From NCBI GenBank assembly GCA_030065755.1, contig JASJDA010000025.1, positions 1 to 36,549 on the forward strand: a stretch of 36,549 nucleotides of DNA, in the 5' to 3' direction. Below the pieces are notes generated by a model. That model searched no databases and had not been told where the DNA came from. It was given only the letters and a program-made list of their open reading frames with translations. Source of the stretch: Prochloraceae cyanobacterium. Lineage in GTDB: Bacteria; Cyanobacteriota; Cyanobacteriia; Cyanobacteriales; JASJDA01. Each line of letters begins with the position of its first letter. The stretch's first letter is position 1. Shown one piece after another: positions 32,324 to 36,549 of this stretch. The position numbers were made by a program, and so were the translations under genes.

Positions 32324-33934
32324 ATGAGCACTGTCAAGGAACTTGTCATACCGCGCTGGTTTGTTCGTAAAGACATTGATGGATTTTTCGCGCTAGCCTT
32401 AGATAATTTAATACAGATTTTAGTAATACTGAGTTTGTGCTTTGGAGTCCTTCAGTTTCCTTCAAGCATTGTTTACGGACGTATTTTGCCTGGGGTAGCA
32501 ATTAGTTTAATAGTTGGTAATTTTTATTATAGTTGGCTCGCTTACGAACAAAGTAAAAAGGAACAAAGAGACGATCTAACTGCTCTTCCCTACGGGATTA
32601 ATACTGTTAGTTTATTTGCTTATGTGTTTTTAGTTATGTTGCCAGTTCGTTTAGATGTTTTAGCAAGTGGAGCTACATCGGAAATGGCAGCAGAAATAGC
32701 TTGGCAAGCTGGTTTAGTTGCTTGTCTTGGCTCTGGACTCATAGAATTGGGAGGAGCAACTATTGCTAATAAATTGCGTCAATTTACTCCTCGCGCAGCA
32801 CTTTTATCGACTTTAGCAGGAATTGCTTTAACGTTTATTTCTATGGGCTTTTTCCTGCGAACTTATGCCCATCCCCTAGTAGCTTTTGTTCCTTTTGGGG
32901 TAATTTTATTATCTTATTACGGGCAAGTAAAGTTTACTATTCCAGGATTTAGCATCAATATTCCTGGGGGATTAGTAGCGGTTATATTAGGTACTATTTT
33001 AGCTTGGATGACAGGGCTTGCCAGTTGGGATGGGAGTCAGTTTGCTGCGGTAAGCGAACCTATTGGCATTCAAATTCCCCGTCTAGCGATCGCAGAAATT
33101 TGGCAAGAAAGAACCATATTATTAAGCTATTTCAGTATTATTTTACCGATGGGGTTATTTAACCTAATAGGAAGTTTGCAGAATTTAGAAAGTGCAGAAG
33201 CAGCAGGCGATCGCTATCCTGCATCGCCCTCTCTTGCAGTTAATGGCATTGGCACTATCTTTGCAGCCTGTTTTGGTTCTTGTTTTCCTACAACAATCTA
33301 CATCGGACATCCAGGTTGGAAAGCTATGGGCGCTAGAATCGGATATTCTGCCTTAAATGGTATCGTGATGGGATTGTTGTGTTTGAGTGGAACGGTTGGG
33401 TTAGTATCTTTCTTTATTCCGATCGATACCGGTATGGCTATTGTTTTGTGGATCGGTATTGTTATTGTTACTCAGAGTTTTACAGCAACGCCCCAAAATC
33501 ACGCTCCAGCAGTAGTTATTGGTTTGTTTCCAGGGATTGCTGGTTGGGGGGCATTAATAGCTAAAAATGCCTTGCGATCGGCAGGTTTAGGCACGCCATC
33601 CAATCCCTTTTCACCAGATTTAATTCCTATTTTCGAGCAAAGCGATACATATATTAGTGGTGCTTTTGCTCTCGAACAAGGCTTAGTTTTTAGCGCCACA
33701 ATCTTGGCAGCAATTACAGTTTATATTATTGAAAAAGAGTTTGGTAAAGCAGCTTTATGGTCAATAATAGCCGCAATACTATCTTGGTTTGGTTTGCTTC
33801 ACAGCTATCAATGGACAATAGCAGACACTGTAATCCATTTAGGTTGGGGTGCTGGCGCACCTTGGGCTGTTAGCTACGTTTTATTAGCTATTCTCTTTTT
33901 ATACGCTCAGTGGCGGCAAACACAACACCTCTAA
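32324..33934 (+). CDS. NCS2-like permease (xanthine/uracil permease superfamily)
   Basis: The 536-residue protein is an integral membrane carrier with about 12-14 hydrophobic segments. KDIDGFFALALDNLIQILVI at the N-terminus, DDLTALPYGINTVSLFAYVF near 80-100 and NLIGSLQNLESAEAAGDRYP near 290-310 are the NCS2-type conserved places (TM1, the TM3 region and the TM8 region). NCS2 members carry nucleobases, urate or ascorbate with H+ or Na+; the substrate here is not deducible. I use the ATG at 32324, with GGAGG 6 nt upstream; an in-frame GTG at 32300 would add 8 residues encoded by the leader hairpin. No purine or pyrimidine gene is adjacent. Confidence 0.8.
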   Translation: MSTVKELVIPRWFVRKDIDGFFALALDNLIQILVILSLCFGVLQFPSSIVYGRILPGVAISLIVGNFYYSWLAYEQSKKEQRDDLTALPYGINTVSLFAYVFLVMLPVRLDVLASGATSEMAAEIAWQAGLVACLGSGLIELGGATIANKLRQFTPRAALLSTLAGIALTFISMGFFLRTYAHPLVAFVPFGVILLSYYGQVKFTIPGFSINIPGGLVAVILGTILAWMTGLASWDGSQFAAVSEPIGIQIPRLAIAEIWQERTILLSYFSIILPMGLFNLIGSLQNLESAEAAGDRYPASPSLAVNGIGTIFAACFGSCFPTTIYIGHPGWKAMGARIGYSALNGIVMGLLCLSGTVGLVSFFIPIDTGMAIVLWIGIVIVTQSFTATPQNHAPAVVIGLFPGIAGWGALIAKNALRSAGLGTPSNPFSPDLIPIFEQSDTYISGAFALEQGLVFSATILAAITVYIIEKEFGKAALWSIIAAILSWFGLLHSYQWTIADTVIHLGWGAGAPWAVSYVLLAILFLYAQWRQTQHL

Positions 33935-34346
33935 GTCAATTTCTTCTAGTGATACACCTATGGAATCAGAGTGTTAAAAGCTAGAAGAAACACTTAGTTG
34001 TTAGATGTTGTATCTGTTCTTCTTCTATATTAAACTTAAAACTTATCTTAATATTATTAATTAAATATAAACAATAATACAATAATTTATTGCTGGTGTA
34101 AAAACCTCTTTCTAAGTAAAAAAGAGAATTATTGAGCTTATTTAGGCAAATAACTTCATTTTGCAATTTACAATCAGAGTAGCAGCAACAAATCTTAATA
34201 TTTCCAAGCTTAATTGCTTAATGCCAAAAATTAAAATCAAAAATATCGGTAAAATAACAAAAGCTAATATCTATTAGCTTTTTAAGAGTATTACTATGCT
34301 TGTATAGGCTATCGTAAATTTTTAAACTTAGCGCTCGATCTCAATA
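33935..34346. other. AT-rich intergenic region ending in a terminator-like hairpin
   Basis: About 410 bases between the permease and the kinase. No convincing gene; the minus-strand ORF 33981-34166 is AT-biased and unlike any family known to me. The notable feature is the perfect hairpin at 34259-34283. Confidence 0.4.
34259..34283 (+). terminator. Terminator-like hairpin 325 nt after the permease stop
   Basis: AAAAGCTAAT (34259-34268), ATCT loop, ATTAGCTTTT (34273-34282) plus T: a perfect 10-bp stem with a short U-tract, nearly symmetric so it could act on either strand. It is too far from the permease stop to be an ordinary terminator for that gene unless the 3' UTR is very long. Confidence 0.6.
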
Positions 34347-36389
34347 ATGATTTGTTGTCTCAACCCCGACTGCAATCAACCGATTAATCCCGAAGGTCGT
34401 CGGTTTTGTCAGTACTGTCGGACTCGCTTAAAGCCAAAGTTAAGGAATCGATATAAAGTCATTAAACCAATAGGAAGGGGTGGCTTTGGAAAAACTTACT
34501 TAGCAGAAGACACCGATAAGCTCAACGAATTATGTGTAGTTAAGCAACTAGCCTTCGGTGGCTTCTCGACTCCCTTAGTTACAAAAGCAAAAGAATTATT
34601 TGAACAAGAAGCCCAACAATTACAAAGGTTGGGAGAACATCGTCAAATACCTGCTCTTTTTGCTTACTTTGAAGAAGATAAATATTTATTTCTGGTACAG
34701 CAGTTTATAAAAGGGCAAAATTTAGTAGAAAAATTAAAGAAACAAGATGCATTTAGCGACACTCAGATTAGAGAACTTTTACTCGATCTCTTACCTATTT
34801 TAAAATTCATCCACTCCAAGGGCATTATTCATAGAGACATAAAACCTGGAAATATAATGTGCCGTTCTGATGACGGTAAATATGTCTTGATTGATTTTGG
34901 TATATCAAAAATTTTAAGTTCATCTCTAAACAATCAGACAGGAACCAGTCTGGGTTCTCAGGGATATGCAGCCCCAGAACAGTTATTAGAAGGGAAAGCT
35001 GTTCCAGCCAGCGATCTCTACAGCTTAGGAGCTTGTTGCGTGCATCTACTCAGCGGAATTAATCCCTTGAAATTTTGGTTAGATCGAGGCTATGGATGGA
35101 CTGAGGAATGGCAGAAGTCAATAAAAAGCCCACTGAGTCCCTCAATCGAGTCTGTCTTATCTAAATTGTTAGAAAATAACATCGATAAACGCTACCAAAA
35201 AGCTGAGCAAGTCCTAAATGACTTACAGCCGAAAAGTAAGACTTCGACCTCTACCTCGTCAAATCCACCAAAGCCAAATAGTAGGGAAACTACTTCAAAA
35301 CCTTCTCAAGATTCAACTAAAGAAACTTTAGTTGGTTCAATGGGGAAAATGCACTGGATCCGACTTACTGCTTTGATGGTAACAGTAGTTAGTACCATCG
35401 CTTTAGGGGAACACATATTAACATTGATATCTGAGTTGACAGGTTTAGCAGATCCACCCGTATCTTCCGATCGAGCAGCACCTTTTGACCAAACAAAAAA
35501 AACTTTCGCAGCAGTAGAACAAATTCCTTCAGGACTCTTCAGTCATGGAGGTAGTGCCACTTGGAGCCCGATCCGAAAAAAAGTCAATCCTGCCATTGAA
35601 AAAACCTGGCCGAAGTTTAAGCTGCGCTACGTAGAGCCAATTAGTAGCAATCCTAACTCCAGCAGCGGAATAGAAATGTTATTGGATGACGAATTAGCAT
35701 TTTCTCATTCCTCTCGTCCCCTTCACGACGAAGAATATGAAAAAGCTAAAATACGCGGCTATAAACTCAAAGAAATAGCAATAGCTATCGATAGCGTTGC
35801 CATCGCCACTCATCCCAGCCTCTCGATTCCTGGTTTAACATTATCTCAACTTAAAGACATTTACACGGGAAAAATATCTAACTGGAAAGAAGTTGGGGGA
35901 CCAGACTTATTAATAGTTGTCTATTCTCACGATCCAAATAATGAGGGTACTGGCGAATTCTTTTTCAAACACGTTTTGGGTGGTGAGAATTTAGGAACAA
36001 ATGTCGTTATCCCTGAAACCCCCCATATCGGGATTAAAAACGTAGCTTCTAACCCTGGAGCTATTTATTATTCCAGCGCGATCGAAATAGTACCTAAATG
36101 TAATGTTAAAGCCCTGCCAATTGGTAAAACAAAAAATAGTTTAGTTTCTCCTTATCAAGAACCTTTGGTTCCTTTTTCTCAATGTAAATCTCAACCTAAT
36201 AAGCTAAATAAGTCTGCTTTCCAAAGTGGAAAATATCCCCTGACGCGCAGATTATTTGTGATTGTCAAACAAGATAACGGAGAAGACGAACTGGCTGGTA
36301 TAGCTTACACTGAGCTTTTGTTAACAACTGAAGGTCAAAAATTAATTAGCCAGGCTGGTTTTGTTCCTATTCATCCGATCGATGATTGA
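34347..36389 (+). CDS. Ser/Thr protein kinase fused to a PstS-like solute-binding domain
   Basis: The 680-residue protein has four parts. Residues 1-25: a Cys motif (C4, C9, C21, C24; MICCLNPDCNQP). About 36-295: a Hanks-type kinase with GRGGFG (43-48), ATP lysine K66, HRDIKPGN with catalytic D164, and DFG (183-185), all intact. About 296-335: a Ser/Thr/Pro-rich linker. About 337-355: one membrane helix, with the basic KMHWIRL before it placing the kinase in the cytoplasm. About 385-680: a periplasmic-binding-protein fold of the PstS type: GGSATWSPI, LDDELAFSHSSRPL, IAIAIDSVAIATHP, LTLSQLKDIYTGKISNWKEV, NNEGTGEFFFKHVL, NPGAIYYSSAIEIV. It could sense an extracytoplasmic ligand and signal through the kinase. 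No pst transport genes are nearby. It shares its N-terminal design with the kinase at 8675. Confidence 0.93.
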   Translation: MICCLNPDCNQPINPEGRRFCQYCRTRLKPKLRNRYKVIKPIGRGGFGKTYLAEDTDKLNELCVVKQLAFGGFSTPLVTKAKELFEQEAQQLQRLGEHRQIPALFAYFEEDKYLFLVQQFIKGQNLVEKLKKQDAFSDTQIRELLLDLLPILKFIHSKGIIHRDIKPGNIMCRSDDGKYVLIDFGISKILSSSLNNQTGTSLGSQGYAAPEQLLEGKAVPASDLYSLGACCVHLLSGINPLKFWLDRGYGWTEEWQKSIKSPLSPSIESVLSKLLENNIDKRYQKAEQVLNDLQPKSKTSTSTSSNPPKPNSRETTSKPSQDSTKETLVGSMGKMHWIRLTALMVTVVSTIALGEHILTLISELTGLADPPVSSDRAAPFDQTKKTFAAVEQIPSGLFSHGGSATWSPIRKKVNPAIEKTWPKFKLRYVEPISSNPNSSSGIEMLLDDELAFSHSSRPLHDEEYEKAKIRGYKLKEIAIAIDSVAIATHPSLSIPGLTLSQLKDIYTGKISNWKEVGGPDLLIVVYSHDPNNEGTGEFFFKHVLGGENLGTNVVIPETPHIGIKNVASNPGAIYYSSAIEIVPKCNVKALPIGKTKNSLVSPYQEPLVPFSQCKSQPNKLNKSAFQSGKYPLTRRLFVIVKQDNGEDELAGIAYTELLLTTEGQKLISQAGFVPIHPIDD

Positions 36390-36449
36390 TGCTATCTCCA
36401 AGGAAGTCAGTTTCTGTCTTTCATGTAAACCTCACGGGAGTTTGGAAAC

Positions 36450-36467
36450 CCCTATTTTTAAATAGGG
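36450..36467. terminator. Hairpin downstream of the kinase-PBP gene
   Basis: CCCTATTT-TT-AAATAGGG (36450-36467) is a perfect 8-bp stem, 60 nt after the stop. There is no U-tract directly after it on the plus strand; it may be a weak terminator or part of a repeat element, since ACCTCACG-like text (36430) also occurs at the 13121 element. Confidence 0.4.
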
Positions 36468-36549
36468 TGAAGTACAAAAAGTTCATTTTTATTAGGGAAG
36501 TCTTCATCAGCAGTTCAGTTATATACGAAGCAATAAAGTTATCGTTAAA

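Noticed and set aside
1-36549. CRISPR arrays
   Set aside because: The only tandem repeats are heptamers; no 25-37-nt direct repeats with regular unique spacers were seen.
1-36549. tRNA, rRNA, tmRNA or RNase P RNA genes
   Set aside because: I looked for T-arm GTTCRA words with flanking cloverleaf pairing and for the conserved cores of these RNAs and found none; a tRNAscan or Infernal run was not possible.

Overview
This 36.5 kb window is chromosomal DNA from a cyanobacterium. It carries photosystem I genes (psaA, psaB, psaI, psaL), the photosystem II repair gene psb32, a split orange-carotenoid-protein pair, several families that I know mainly from cyanobacteria (DUF4346, DUF3598, 4-Cys Ser/Thr kinases), and many copies of the cyanobacterial HIP1 octamer GCGATCGC. 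The species cannot be read from the sequence. The many dispersed short repeats and the two multidomain kinases would fit a larger-genome filamentous or colonial lineage (inference).

Layout. 1-774: 3' part of an IS200/IS605-type tnpB running in from the left edge. 780-4274: recJ and a DUF58 gene, tightly spaced. 4375-5823: a conserved TPR-like gene (minus strand) and a short CDF-type cation transporter (plus). 5880-8315: pheT (minus). 8675-10885: a 4-Cys Ser/Thr kinase with pentapeptide repeats, followed by aat. 10966-11800: psaI (minus; a 40-residue gene) divergent from psaL (plus). 11949-13054: psb32 and a DUF4346 gene, tail to tail. 13429-14586: an unrecognised lysine-flanked protein carrying two palindromic repeat insertions. 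14629-17278: an overlapping pncB-nadD-nrtR operon (minus) with a perfect NrtR-type operator upstream. 17455-22111: psaA-psaB operon (minus). 22551-25123: a lipoprotein, yraN, and a secreted pentapeptide-repeat protein. 25439-26477: helical carotenoid protein (HCP) followed by a C-terminal-domain homologue of OCP (CTDH), with an intrinsic terminator between them. 26474-28095: a conserved hypothetical gene and rsmH (minus). 28564-29080: a probable degraded group II intron (domains I-III only). 29125-30232: prfB with a programmed +1 frameshift, so its correct start lies in a different frame from the main ORF. 30278-31583: DUF3598 and VOC genes, tail to tail. 31870-33934: a doubtful small ORF and an NCS2-like permease with a structured leader. 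34347-36389: a Ser/Thr kinase joined through one membrane segment to a PstS-like solute-binding domain.

How the genes work together. The PSI genes supply the reaction-centre core (PsaA/PsaB) and the trimer/tetramer interface subunits (PsaL/PsaI). Psb32, HCP and CTDH belong to light-stress protection. pncB-nadD-nrtR is a self-contained NAD salvage module with its own repressor and operator. The kinase-PBP fusion looks like a one-protein receptor that could pass an extracytoplasmic ligand signal, plausibly phosphate-like, to cytoplasmic phosphorylation.

The most useful second looks are: the kinase-PBP fusion; the HCP/CTDH pair, which keeps OCP's carotenoid-contact and salt-bridge residues on two separate chains; prfB recoding with a hairpin beside the slip site and an intron remnant in its leader; repeat peptides inserted into a disordered protein region; and the NCS2 leader that can hide its Shine-Dalgarno sequence. 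All calls come from reading the sequence; no database search was possible.
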